The notes under the pieces were generated by a model. The model was not told the origin of the DNA, made no database searches, and saw only the letters and a list, made by a program, of their open reading frames with translations. DNA of 64,000 bases from positions 99,961 through 163,960 of the forward strand of contig JAJVIN010000023.1 of the NCBI GenBank assembly GCA_022071945.1. Reading direction: 5' to 3'. Origin of the DNA: Thermoanaerobaculia bacterium. GTDB taxonomy: Bacteria; Acidobacteriota; Thermoanaerobaculia; UBA5066. Position 1 is the stretch's first letter. Every line of letters starts with the position of its first letter. The position numbers and the translations under genes were made by a program. Below are positions 1 to 8,492 of the stretch, one piece after another.

Positions 1-111
1 TCCCCCGAGGACCACCCGGAGGGGGTGTGTACCGAGTGCCACGACCCGCACTCGCCCGCCGATGCTCCGAAGCCGGCGCCGGCGCCTGTACAGAAGGAGG
101 CCGCGAAATGA
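1..111 (+). CDS. C-terminal end of a c-type (multiheme?) cytochrome, partial
   Basis: An open frame enters from the left edge and ends at the TGA at 109-111. The visible tail of about 36 residues contains one CXXCH haem-binding motif (CTECH) followed by Asp-Pro-His, a pattern common in multiheme cytochromes. It then runs into an Ala/Pro/Lys-rich end. The next gene overlaps it by ATGA, so the cytochrome is translationally coupled to the ferredoxin and NrfD subunits. It is probably the periplasmic electron-transfer subunit of that membrane complex. The rest of the gene, including the total haem count, lies outside the window. Confidence 0.7.
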   Translation, partial: SPEDHPEGVCTECHDPHSPADAPKPAPAPVQKEAAK

Positions 112-869
112 CGACCCGCCGCGAGTTCGTCGGAAAGAGCTCCACGTTCCTCGTGTTGTCGGCCGCTGCCGCGGCCGCGCTCGACAATGTCCTCGAGGGA
201 ACGCCCGAGAAAGCCCCCGGGTACAAGAAGGCCGATCACTGGTGGGCCATGATCATCGACATCGAGAAGTGCATCGGCTGCGGCAACTGTGTGCGCGCCT
301 GCAAGACCGAAAACGGCGTCTCGATGGAGCCCTACTACTTCAGGACCTGGGTGGAGCGGTATCACGTGCCGGCCGGGAACCCGGAGCACCCGCAGGTCGA
401 TTCCCCTAACGGCGGCTACGACGGATTCCCCGAGAAGTACAAGCCAGGAGACGGCTCGAAGAACTTCTTCGTTCCCAAGCTCTGCAACCACTGCGCGCAC
501 TCGCCCTGCGTCCAGGTCTGCCCGGTCGGAGCAACCTTCGAGAGCCCCGACGGAGTCGTCCTCGTCGACAAGTCGTACTGCCTCGGCTGCCGCTACTGCG
601 TCCAGGCGTGTCCGTATGGCTGCCGCTACATCGACCCCAAGACGCACGTCGTCGACAAGTGCTCGTTCTGCTACCACCGCATCACCAAGGGCCTGACGAC
701 GGCCTGCTGCGAGACCTGCCCCACCGAGGCGCGTCAGATCGGAGACCTCAAAAACCCGGCTGATCCGATCCACGAGTTCCTGCGCACTCACAAGATCAAC
801 GTGCTCAAACCCCAGATGGCAACGGGCTCCAAGGCTTACTACAACGGCCTGGACGGATCGGTGAGGTGA
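108..869 (+). CDS. Tat-exported 4x[4Fe-4S] ferredoxin subunit (NrfC/HybA/PsrB family)
   Basis: This 253-residue electron-transfer protein begins with a twin-arginine-like signal (TTRREFVGK, then a hydrophobic Ala-rich stretch), so the Fe-S protein is probably exported folded by Tat. Four cysteine groups are visible: C55-C58-C61-C65, C126-C129-C134-C138, C158-C161-C164-C168, and a last set around C185-C188 and C200/C204. This is the usual four-cluster NrfC/HybA/PsrB arrangement. The ATG at 108 overlaps the cytochrome stop (ATGA) and sits behind AGGAGG-like bases, so longer upstream in-frame starts are unlikely. The NrfD gene starts at its stop. The predicted role is to pass electrons between the cytochrome and the quinone-reactive NrfD. 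No molybdopterin catalytic subunit is seen in the window. Confidence 0.9.
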   Translation: MTTRREFVGKSSTFLVLSAAAAAALDNVLEGTPEKAPGYKKADHWWAMIIDIEKCIGCGNCVRACKTENGVSMEPYYFRTWVERYHVPAGNPEHPQVDSPNGGYDGFPEKYKPGDGSKNFFVPKLCNHCAHSPCVQVCPVGATFESPDGVVLVDKSYCLGCRYCVQACPYGCRYIDPKTHVVDKCSFCYHRITKGLTTACCETCPTEARQIGDLKNPADPIHEFLRTHKINVLKPQMATGSKAYYNGLDGSVR

Positions 870-874
870 GGGTG

Positions 875-2077
875 ATGCAAGACAGCCTTCTTTCGGCTGT
901 CGAGGGGTTCATGTACCCCAACGAGATCGAGCTCCAGTGGAGCATCCTGATCGTTCTCTACCCCTACATCACGGGCCTGGTCGCCGGAGCCTTCATCCTG
1001 GCTTCCCTCGAACGGGTCTTCAAGGTGGAGGCCGTCAAACCGACCTACAGGCTCGCCCTGCTGACCGCCCTCGCCTTTCTCCTCGTCGCCCCGCTCCCTC
1101 TCCAGATGCACCTGGGGCACCCGGAACGCTCCCTGCAGATGTACCTGACACCCCACACATCCTCGGCCATGGCGATGTTCGGGTTCGTTTACCTGTGGTA
1201 CCTCCTCGCCGTCCTCGTTCTCGAGATCTGGCTCGACTACCGCAAGGAGATCGTCCTCATGGCCCGGCAGGCGAGCGGCTGGAAGAAGCTCCTCTACCAG
1301 ACCATGTCGCTCGGCGTCGACGACATCAGCGAGGAATCCCTCGCCATCGACCAGAAGGTCGGCCAGTTCCTGACCGTCATCGGCATCCCCTCGGCGTTCC
1401 TCCTCCACGGCTATGTCGGCTTCATCTTCGGGTCGATCAAGGCGAATCCCTGGTGGTCCACGCCGATGATGCCCATCGTCTTTCTCTTCTCCGCCATCGT
1501 CTCGGGAATCGCGCTCGTGCTCCTCGTCTACATGGTCTTCTCTTACATCAACGGCACCCGGATCGACATGGTCTGCGTCGACACGATCGCCCGTTACCTG
1601 ATGTACGCCTTCATCATCGACTTCACCCTGGAGGGAATCGACCTCCTGCACCGCATGTACGAGGCGGACGAATCGTTCAAGAGCCTCGACTTCATGGTCC
1701 ACACGAAGCTCTTCGTCTCACAGATCCTTCTCCAGATCATCTTTGGCGGATTGCTCCCGATCGGCCTTCTCGCCCTCCCGCAGCTCGTGGCCGTCACCGA
1801 GCGGGCCCGCCGCGGGCTCTACCTCCTGGCCACGTCCCTCACGCTCATCGGCATCCTCGCGATGCGCTGGAACGTCGTGATCGGAGGACAGCTCTTCTCC
1901 AAGAGCTTCCTGGGTTACACCACTTACAAGGTCGACTTCGCGACCCGGGAAGGACTCCTGCCCGCCATCCTGCTCCTCATCCTGCCCTTCCTGATCTTGA
2001 TCGGCCTCTTGAAGCTGTTGCCCCCCTGGGAATCCACCGCGAACGTCCACGAGGGCGAAGAGCCCAGGGCCGTCTGA
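875..2077 (+). CDS. nrfD: NrfD-family polysulfide reductase-like membrane subunit
   Basis: This multi-pass membrane protein of about 400 residues belongs to the NrfD/PsrC family, which binds quinone or quinol and partners a four-cluster ferredoxin. Roughly nine hydrophobic helices are visible, starting near residue 25 and ending just before a short charged C-terminal tail. It directly follows the ferredoxin gene. An in-frame GTG at 866 overlaps the ferredoxin stop. I prefer the ATG at 875 because a GGTGAGG-like stretch precedes it, but 866 is possible. Together with the cytochrome end and the ferredoxin it forms a cytochrome/FeS/NrfD redox module that could reduce or oxidise the quinone pool. 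The electron donor or acceptor cannot be told from this window. Confidence 0.9.
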   Translation: MQDSLLSAVEGFMYPNEIELQWSILIVLYPYITGLVAGAFILASLERVFKVEAVKPTYRLALLTALAFLLVAPLPLQMHLGHPERSLQMYLTPHTSSAMAMFGFVYLWYLLAVLVLEIWLDYRKEIVLMARQASGWKKLLYQTMSLGVDDISEESLAIDQKVGQFLTVIGIPSAFLLHGYVGFIFGSIKANPWWSTPMMPIVFLFSAIVSGIALVLLVYMVFSYINGTRIDMVCVDTIARYLMYAFIIDFTLEGIDLLHRMYEADESFKSLDFMVHTKLFVSQILLQIIFGGLLPIGLLALPQLVAVTERARRGLYLLATSLTLIGILAMRWNVVIGGQLFSKSFLGYTTYKVDFATREGLLPAILLLILPFLILIGLLKLLPPWESTANVHEGEEPRAV

Positions 2078-2096
2078 CAGAGGCGGAGGACCGGAG

Positions 2097-3851
2097 ATGG
2101 AAGACCGGCTGGCTGAGCTCCAGGTGAAGTTCGACGAGCTCACGGGAGCCGTCAAGGCCCTCGAGGCGCGTGTGGCCGTCCTGGAGGGGAAACCCTTGCC
2201 GGAGGCCGGTGCCCCGCCCCCGGAGGAGGGCTCGCTGCCGGAACCCGCCGGGCTCGTCCCGGCCGCCGGGGTGGCCACTCAGATCCTCTCCCTGATCGGA
2301 CGGAGCTTACTCGTTCTCGGGGGCGCCTACCTGATCCGGGCCCTGACGGAAGGGGGCTCGATCGCGCGGCCCGTGGGCGTTCTCGCCGGACTCCTCTATG
2401 CCCTCGGCAGTGCCGTCCTGGCGGAACGGGCCGGACGGAAGGGCGAGACGCAGAGCGCGGCCTTTCACGGCTGCCTCTCCGTCCTGATCGCGTACCCCCT
2501 GATCTGGGAAGCGGGCACGCGGATGGCCGTTCTCTCGCCTCTCGCGGCTGCCCTGTGCCTCGTCGCTCTCACGGCGCTCCTCGTGGCGATCGCCTGGAGG
2601 CAGAACCTGCCGGTCTTCGCGTGGGCCGCCGTCCTGGCCTCGAGCGGGAGCGCGATCGGACTCATGCTCACAACCCACGCCCTCGTCCCGTTCTCGGCCG
2701 CCCTCATCGCCATGGGAGGGGGAACGCTCTGGCTCACCTATGGGCGAAGGTGGCACGGGCTACGCTGGCCCGTGGCATTGGCGGCTGATCTCGCGATCGT
2801 CATCTCGACCCTCGTTGCCGCCTCCCCGAAAGGGCTCCCCGAGACTTATCGAGACCTCTCGGTTCCCGGCGTCCTGGCCGTCGCGATCGGCCTCGTGGCC
2901 ATCTACCCGGGCAGCTTCGCCATCCGGATCGTCGCCCGCCACCGAAGCGTCAACGTCTTCGAGATCGTCCAGACGATCCTGGCGCTTCTGGCCGGATTCG
3001 GAGGCGCGGTCCGCGTGGCCCGGACCTTCGGCTCCGGGGAGGCGGTTCTCGGCGCCACCGCTCTTCTGGCGGCCGCGGGCTGCTACGGAGTCGCCCTGGT
3101 CTTCGCCGAGAGGCGCGAGGAGTGGAGCCGGAACTTCCATTTCTTCACCACCCTCGCCCTCCTCCTCACGCTGTCGACGGCCCGGCTCGTGACCGGGAGC
3201 GCGCTCGCGCCTCTCCTCTGGAGCGGGCTCGGCCTCGCCGGAGCGGTCCTGGCCGTGCGGCTTCGCCGCATCACCCTCCGGGCTCACGGCGCGATCCTCG
3301 GCGTGGCGGCCGCGGCTGCCTCCGGCCTTCTCACCGAGACCCTGCATGCCTTTCTGCTCCCGGTGGAGCGGACTTGGACCCCGATGGACACGCCGTCCCT
3401 GATCTGCCTCGCGCTGGCCGTGGCGAGCTATTTGGTCCTCGCCGTGCGCCGTGATCCGGGCCTCTCGTTCGCCTCGCGGCTGCCAGATCTGACCCTCGCG
3501 CTCCTGTCGGCCGCCGGGATCGGGGCGGTCGCGGTCACGGCCGCCGCCTCGTTGCTGCGGTCCCCGGGCGGAACGCTCGATCCCGGCTCCATAGCCGTCA
3601 CCCGGACGGCCGTCCTGGCCATTGGTGCCTTCCTCCTGGCCTTTGCCTGCCAAAAGACCGGCCTTCCCGAGTTCGGCTGGATTGCCTACCTCCTCCTCGT
3701 CGCGGGCGGCGGCAAGCTCGTCCTGGAGGATCTGCAGCTCGGCTCCTCGGCAACGCGATTCCCGGCCTTCATCCTGTTCGGCGCCGCCATGATTCTGGTC
3801 CCCAGGCTCCTTCGTCAGCACCCCAAGGCCGGGTCCGCTCAAGAGAGCTGA
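2097..3851 (+). CDS. multi-pass membrane protein, DUF2339-like
   Basis: This 584-residue protein starts with a short coiled coil (residues about 1-33, heptad-rich EDRLAELQVKFDEL), then a Pro/Glu-rich linker. From about residue 60 to the end it is an almost continuous array of hydrophobic helices, likely 14 or more. A coiled coil followed by many helices is the layout of DUF2339 proteins, whose function is unknown. It lies 19 bases after the NrfD stop on the same strand, so it may be the last gene of the redox operon, but nothing ties it functionally to that complex. The start ATG has GGAGGACCGGAG in front of it. The family call is tentative; the membrane nature is clear. Confidence 0.7.
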   Translation: MEDRLAELQVKFDELTGAVKALEARVAVLEGKPLPEAGAPPPEEGSLPEPAGLVPAAGVATQILSLIGRSLLVLGGAYLIRALTEGGSIARPVGVLAGLLYALGSAVLAERAGRKGETQSAAFHGCLSVLIAYPLIWEAGTRMAVLSPLAAALCLVALTALLVAIAWRQNLPVFAWAAVLASSGSAIGLMLTTHALVPFSAALIAMGGGTLWLTYGRRWHGLRWPVALAADLAIVISTLVAASPKGLPETYRDLSVPGVLAVAIGLVAIYPGSFAIRIVARHRSVNVFEIVQTILALLAGFGGAVRVARTFGSGEAVLGATALLAAAGCYGVALVFAERREEWSRNFHFFTTLALLLTLSTARLVTGSALAPLLWSGLGLAGAVLAVRLRRITLRAHGAILGVAAAAASGLLTETLHAFLLPVERTWTPMDTPSLICLALAVASYLVLAVRRDPGLSFASRLPDLTLALLSAAGIGAVAVTAAASLLRSPGGTLDPGSIAVTRTAVLAIGAFLLAFACQKTGLPEFGWIAYLLLVAGGGKLVLEDLQLGSSATRFPAFILFGAAMILVPRLLRQHPKAGSAQES

Positions 3852-3883
3852 ATTCAGCCCGTGACGAAAAAACTCTAACCTCC

Positions 3884-3914
3884 GGGGCCCGGCAGCCCCT
3901 ATCATCCGGGCCCC
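3884..3914 (+). promoter_or_regulatory. 9-bp perfect inverted repeat directly before the DAHP synthase start
   Basis: GGGGCCCGG at 3884-3892 pairs perfectly with CCGGGCCCC at 3906-3914 around a 13-base loop. The ATG of the DAHP synthase follows 3 bases later at 3918. No T-run follows the stem, so it is not a classic terminator. Because the stem ends at the start codon it could occlude translation initiation, or it could terminate the upstream operon weakly. The function is inferred only. Confidence 0.4.
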
Positions 3915-3917
3915 AGG

Positions 3918-5000
3918 ATGGCCGAGACACACCCCAACCACATCCACAACACGCGGATCACCGAGGAAACCCTCGTCCTGCCGCCGATCGTCTGGAAGCG
4001 GATGTTTCCGATCCAGGGGGCCGCCTACGAGAGCGTGACCGCGGGCCGCCGCCAGCTCGAGGCCATCCTCGACGGCTCCGACCCTCGCAAGGCCATCATC
4101 GCCGGCCCGTGCAGCATCGCCTTCCCCGAGCCCGCCTACAGGCTCGCGGAGTACCTGTACCACCTCCAGCAGCTCCTGAAGGACGAGTTCCTCATCATCA
4201 TGAGGACCTACTGGGAAAAGCCGCGCTCCGGACTCGGATGGCAGGGTCTCCTCGTGGATCCGCACCTCGACGGCTCGTACGACGTCAACCACGGCCTCGA
4301 GACGGCCATCAGCCTGATGCACCGGATCGCGACGCTGGGGCTCCCGATGGCGACCGAGTTCCTCGACACGGACACCCCCTCGTACCTCTCCGACTTCATC
4401 ACCGAGGCGACGATCGGCGCCCGGGACGTGGCGTCGCAGACCCACAGGAACATGGCGAGCGGCGTCTCGATGCCGATCGGTTTCAAGAACACGACGAGCG
4501 GTGACGTCATGCCCGCCATCGAGGCCGTTCGCTACGCCAGGAATTCCGGCCACTTCGAGGGGATCAACGATTTCGGGTTCCGGGTCTCGATGAAGACCCA
4601 GGGGAACCCCTACGGCCACGTCATCCTACGCGGCGGACACACCCCCAACCACGACGAGAAGAGCGTCGCCGAGATACAGGAACTCCTTCGGAAGAAGGGG
4701 GCCAACCCGCGGATCATCGTGGACTGCTCGCACGGCAACTCGCAGAAGGACTACCGGAACCAGCCCATCGTCTTCGAGGACGTGCTCCGGCAGATTCGCA
4801 ACGGGAACTCGGAGATCGCCGGAGTGATGCTCGAGGTGAACATCCGCGAGGGGAACCAGAAGCTCCCCGACCAGCTCGAGGGCTTCGACTCGAGCACGCT
4901 CGACCCCGAGGTCAGCGTCACCGACGCCTGCATCAGCCAGGGCACACTCAAGGACCTCCTCTTCGAGGCGTACCAGGGTCTTCGGCATCCCCGGGCCTGA
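3918..5000 (+). CDS. aroG: 3-deoxy-7-phosphoheptulonate (DAHP) synthase, class I AroF/G/H type
   Basis: The enzyme condenses phosphoenolpyruvate with erythrose 4-phosphate, the first step of the shikimate pathway to aromatic amino acids, in the cytosol. Its 360 residues match the AroF/AroG/AroH class in length. Visible signatures include AGPCSI (residues 62-67), RTYWEKPR, the GARDVASQTHR block and the VDCSHGNSQKD metal/substrate block near the C-terminus. The N-terminal arm, which in this class carries feedback regulation by aromatic amino acids, is present. It stands alone on the plus strand behind a strong hairpin and is convergent with the M28 peptidase gene. No other aromatic pathway genes are adjacent. 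Confidence 0.93.
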   Translation: MAETHPNHIHNTRITEETLVLPPIVWKRMFPIQGAAYESVTAGRRQLEAILDGSDPRKAIIAGPCSIAFPEPAYRLAEYLYHLQQLLKDEFLIIMRTYWEKPRSGLGWQGLLVDPHLDGSYDVNHGLETAISLMHRIATLGLPMATEFLDTDTPSYLSDFITEATIGARDVASQTHRNMASGVSMPIGFKNTTSGDVMPAIEAVRYARNSGHFEGINDFGFRVSMKTQGNPYGHVILRGGHTPNHDEKSVAEIQELLRKKGANPRIIVDCSHGNSQKDYRNQPIVFEDVLRQIRNGNSEIAGVMLEVNIREGNQKLPDQLEGFDSSTLDPEVSVTDACISQGTLKDLLFEAYQGLRHPRA

Positions 5001-5014
5001 GCCCCCACCCCCGA

Positions 5015-7249
5015 TCAGAAAGAGAACTCGGAGACGGCCAGGCTCCTGTCGCCATCGTGCACGGGAACCGCTCGCGGGCCCCGCGCGCCCGCAAGGACCT
5101 CGCCGCCCGAGGGGAGACCCGAGGATTCGTCAAGGGCGTATCCCGTGACCTTCTCGCCCTTCGGGACCCTGATGGTCACGAGGACCCCCTCGGCCGGAAG
5201 CGTCACGTGCCGAAAAACGAGCCACGCTCCTCGCTTTCCCGGCCGCAATTCCAGGGCTTCTCCCGCAACCGATACCGAGCGGAGCGCGCCGCCGTCCGAG
5301 AGGGCGACACGCAGGCGCGGAGCCTTCCTCGCCGAGACGAATCGCAGGGAAACCACGCGGTCCCCTCCCGGCTCACTCTCGCTCGAGAGTTCCACCCTGG
5401 GAGGCTCTTCCCCTGTCCCAGCGGCCTTCGCGGCGAGATGGGAGGCTGATTTGGACCATGGATAGAGCGGAACGGGAGCGGGCTCCCAGCTCGCGGCGTT
5501 CCCGAGCTTTTCTCGTCCCCTCAGTGCTTCCTTTGCGACCAGCCACTCGGAGCGGCCTCCAATCTGACGGTGGACGATATTGACGGGCGCCGGGGCGTTC
5601 TCGGTCTCGGCGGGAACGAAGAAGGCCGCCAGAAGCGAGGCCACGGCCCCCAGGACCAGAAGCGCCAGGAACTGAAGGCGCTTCACATCTCCGGTCGCAA
5701 ACGAGGGGACGACGACCGCCGACACGAGCGCCACGGCGAGCGCAACACCCGGCATCGACGGGAGTCCCAGGGCGTCGGGGAGCATCCACGCAAGGGGAAA
5801 GAGGACGACGGAGGCAACCGCCGCGGCTCCGGCCTGCCCCAGGGCCAGGGGCCCCCCGAAGCTCCTCGAGAGGAGAGCCGCGGAGAGGCCCGCTCCAGGC
5901 ACCAGCACGAGAAAACTCACTCCGGGCGCGATGAAGCCCGAAGCGACACTCAAGCCCGCGAACACCACCGCGGTCCCCGACAGGTACGCAACGGGTGGGA
6001 TCCGGTTTGCGCGAACAGCCGCCAGGAACGCGACCGTCGAGAACGAGGCGAGCCAGGTGAAGAGGAGGAGGGGCCCCATGTTCGCCATCCAGGCCCGTTC
6101 GCCGAAGAAGAGCGCCAGGAGCCTCACCGCGGCATGGGCCAGAAGCGCCGGGGCCAGAATCGAGGCAAGGCACCAGATGATCCCCGCGATCAGGCCGCCG
6201 ACCCTCGCTTCTCTTGCGCGCATCAACCGAAACACGGCCACGCCGAGAAGCGTCAGGTTCGCGGCCGACAGGGGGAGGGTCCAGGGCTCCGGCCAGGAGA
6301 TGACGAATCGCGCAAACACCGAGAACCACACGGCGTTCCCCGGGGGCGGCTTCTGAAGACCGGCCTCCGAGAGCGCCCGCGCCGCGGCCAGGGCGTTTTC
6401 CCCATGGTGCTGAAGCGTCTTTTCGGAAAGGGCCGCGGGAGTGTCCAGCGGAGTGTGGTAGTGGAGGGGAGAGCCAATGAAAGCGAAGTTGACTCCGTCA
6501 ATCCCGCGCCGTTTCAGAACGGTGAAGTCGGTGTCGTTCGGGAGACGCTCGTAGACCGCGTAGAAGAGAGAGCTCGTCGACGGCCGGGGGAGCGCCCGGA
6601 TCACCGTGGAGACGAGCCACGCGTTGTCGTCACTCGTCTCGAAGAGATGGCTTTCGCCCGAGGTTCCGCGAGCCTCCAGGTTGATGACGGCCGATGCGAG
6701 CGGGGCGAACCGGCTCTCCCTCGCGAAAGCCTCCGCGCCCAGAAGTCCCGCTTCCTCACCGTCCGTGATGAGGACAGAGACCGGATGCGTGTGCCTTTCC
6801 TCCCCGAGGACCCGGAGGACCTCGAGGCTGACGGCGACTCCCGACAGGTCATCGGAGGCGCCCGGACTCGCGGGGACGGAGTCGTAGTGCGACACCAGAA
6901 AGACGCCCGGAGTCCCGGCCGAGCCGCGGGGCCGGCCGATGATGTTCCTCACCTCGGCACAGGCCAGGTTCGTCCCACAGATGAAAGACTCCTCGACCAC
7001 CGCCTCGTAACCGAGCCGGGAGAGCTCCGCGACGATCGCGCCGCCGGCAGAGGCACTCTGAGCACTTCCGGATGGACGCGGCGCGCCGTTTCCCGTGAGC
7101 GTGTCGAGCAGCCTCCTGGCCCTCGCGGCCGAGAACTGGCCCGGCGCGGCATCCTCGCCCCTCGGCGGCGGAAGCCGGAGCGAGAAGAAGACGAGAACGA
7201 GCATGCCAGCGGCGACGGCGGGGGCGAGAGCGGAGAGATCTCTCCTCAT
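5015..7249 (-). CDS. membrane-anchored M28-family zinc metallopeptidase
   Basis: This 744-residue protein has an N-terminal membrane anchor (residues about 8-27) and an M28 aminopeptidase domain (about 40-310). The expected zinc ligands are H121/D123 (SHYDS), D133 (GASDD), E165-E166 (DGEEAG), E192 (NLEARG) and a later His in HYHTPLDT. About eight membrane helices follow (roughly 320-570), then a beta-rich C-terminal domain. This resembles the ER-type metallopeptidase 1 / Fxna group, where an M28 domain precedes a polytopic region. The peptidase domain probably faces the periplasm. Its start is 137 bases past the lrgB stop on the same strand, so it could be the distal gene of the kinase-lrgA-lrgB transcript. 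The substrate is unknown. Confidence 0.88.
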   Translation of the reverse strand: MRRDLSALAPAVAAGMLVLVFFSLRLPPPRGEDAAPGQFSAARARRLLDTLTGNGAPRPSGSAQSASAGGAIVAELSRLGYEAVVEESFICGTNLACAEVRNIIGRPRGSAGTPGVFLVSHYDSVPASPGASDDLSGVAVSLEVLRVLGEERHTHPVSVLITDGEEAGLLGAEAFARESRFAPLASAVINLEARGTSGESHLFETSDDNAWLVSTVIRALPRPSTSSLFYAVYERLPNDTDFTVLKRRGIDGVNFAFIGSPLHYHTPLDTPAALSEKTLQHHGENALAAARALSEAGLQKPPPGNAVWFSVFARFVISWPEPWTLPLSAANLTLLGVAVFRLMRAREARVGGLIAGIIWCLASILAPALLAHAAVRLLALFFGERAWMANMGPLLLFTWLASFSTVAFLAAVRANRIPPVAYLSGTAVVFAGLSVASGFIAPGVSFLVLVPGAGLSAALLSRSFGGPLALGQAGAAAVASVVLFPLAWMLPDALGLPSMPGVALAVALVSAVVVPSFATGDVKRLQFLALLVLGAVASLLAAFFVPAETENAPAPVNIVHRQIGGRSEWLVAKEALRGREKLGNAASWEPAPVPLYPWSKSASHLAAKAAGTGEEPPRVELSSESEPGGDRVVSLRFVSARKAPRLRVALSDGGALRSVSVAGEALELRPGKRGAWLVFRHVTLPAEGVLVTIRVPKGEKVTGYALDESSGLPSGGEVLAGARGPRAVPVHDGDRSLAVSEFSF

Positions 7250-7386
7250 GCGGGAGACATGCTACAGAAGGAAGGAGGGTCTCGCCTGGCGCCATCCTCG
7301 CAGCGGGCGTCTTCCCGCCGCCCACTGGCGAGTCGCGGCCTCGCTGAGTCCCCCGCGGCGTGAGGACAGGCCCGGCCGCAGTCCCC

Positions 7387-8115
7387 TCAGAGCCCCAGGA
7401 GCCTGGCGAATACCGGGATGAGGACCGCCATCAGGATTCCATTCAGTCCAATGGCCAGGCCCGAGAAGGCGCCTGCCACGCCGCTGATCTGAAAGGCCCT
7501 CGCCGTCCCGATCCCGTGCGACGCCACCCCCAGCGCGAACCCTTTTGCCTCGTCTTCGCTGATGCGGAGAAACGAGAGGAGAGGCGGACCGAGAAGGGCC
7601 CCGAGGATGCCCGTCAGGATCACGAGGACTGCGGTCAGGGATGGGATTCCGCCGATCTTCTCGGCGATCCCCATCGCGATCGGGGTCGTCACCGACTTCG
7701 GCGCGAGTGAAAGAAGCGTCGCACGGGATCCGCCGAGCACCCAGGCCACGCCCATCGCGGAAAGGACGGCCGTTGCCGAACCGATCGTCAGTCCCAGGGC
7801 GAGGGGAAGGAGCAGGACTCTCACCCTTTCCCAGTGCTGAAAGAGAGGGATCGCCAGTGCCACCGTTGCCGGCCCGAGGAGAAAGTGGACGAACTGTGCC
7901 CCGTTGAAGTACGTGCGATAGGGGATGCCTCCCCCCAAGAGCAGCACCACGAGGAGCGCGATCGAAACGCCGACAGGATTCAGGAGCGCGCGGCGGCCGC
8001 TCTTCTCGAAGATCCAGTTTCCAGCCAGGTACACGAGCAGGGTGACCGACAGCCACAGGAGCGGAGAGGCCGAAAGGTAAACCCAGATCTGGGTGATCGT
8101 CTTATCCACGGGCAC
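7387..8115 (-). CDS. lrgB: LrgB/CidB-family inner-membrane protein
   Basis: This 242-residue hydrophobic protein has about seven to eight helices and the LrgB signatures SVTTPIAMGIAEKIGG and the C-terminal ASHGIGTARAFQ block. LrgB works with the holin-like LrgA in murein hydrolase control, and related proteins are implicated in pyruvate or glycolate transport. Its first 14 bases overlap the end of lrgA on the same strand, so the two are translationally coupled. A hybrid sensor kinase lies immediately upstream of lrgA. That recalls the LytS/LytR-lrgAB arrangement of Gram-positives, although this kinase is of a different class. Confidence 0.92.
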   Translation of the reverse strand: MPVDKTITQIWVYLSASPLLWLSVTLLVYLAGNWIFEKSGRRALLNPVGVSIALLVVLLLGGGIPYRTYFNGAQFVHFLLGPATVALAIPLFQHWERVRVLLLPLALGLTIGSATAVLSAMGVAWVLGGSRATLLSLAPKSVTTPIAMGIAEKIGGIPSLTAVLVILTGILGALLGPPLLSFLRISEDEAKGFALGVASHGIGTARAFQISGVAGAFSGLAIGLNGILMAVLIPVFARLLGL

Positions 8116-8461
8116 CCTTGCGGCGCAGGACGCGAGCGAGCGTCTGCATCACGACCGCGGTTGCCCCCAGGCTCAGGAATGTGCTGACGAGAAGCGCAAG
8201 CAGGATCGCGAGCCACTCCCTCGACAGGAGAGAGAAGTGCTGGATGATGCCGACACCGGCGGGAACGAACAGGAGCGGCAAGTTCGACAGGAGAGTCTCC
8301 GATACGGTCTTCAGGGAAGGCGGAAGGCTCCCTCTGGCCCGCAGGACGAGAAACAGGAACAGCATGCCGGCGACGGGTCCCGGCACCGGGACCCCGCTCG
8401 CCCCGACGACGATCTCGCCGAGAAGCTGGAAGACGAGAAGGGCTGCCAGGGCGGCGATCAT
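8102..8461 (-). CDS. lrgA: LrgA/CidA-family holin-like protein
   Basis: This 119-residue protein has four predicted helices and the family signature VPGPVAGMLFLFL, typical of CidA/LrgA. It is thought to form oligomeric membrane assemblies with LrgB. I chose the ATG at 8461 because family similarity begins there (MIAALAALLVFQLLGE). The open frame extends upstream into the kinase gene but that part is not LrgA-like. The start lies 31 bases after the kinase stop and the end overlaps lrgB, so kinase, lrgA and lrgB look like one transcript. Confidence 0.9.
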   Translation of the reverse strand: MIAALAALLVFQLLGEIVVGASGVPVPGPVAGMLFLFLVLRARGSLPPSLKTVSETLLSNLPLLFVPAGVGIIQHFSLLSREWLAILLALLVSTFLSLGATAVVMQTLARVLRRKGARG

Positions 8462-8492
8462 TCCCGCTGTTCCTTCCGGCCGGGGACTCACA

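Noticed and set aside
2760..4619. Long minus-strand open frame opposite the DUF2339-like and DAHP synthase genes
   Set aside because: Its translation is Arg/Gly/Glu-rich without a fold, and the opposite strand carries recognisable proteins. It is a product of GC-rich third positions.
5570..7363. Plus-strand open frame of about 600 codons opposite the M28 peptidase
   Set aside because: It is an antisense shadow with highly charged low-complexity sequence. The minus strand has a complete catalytic domain.
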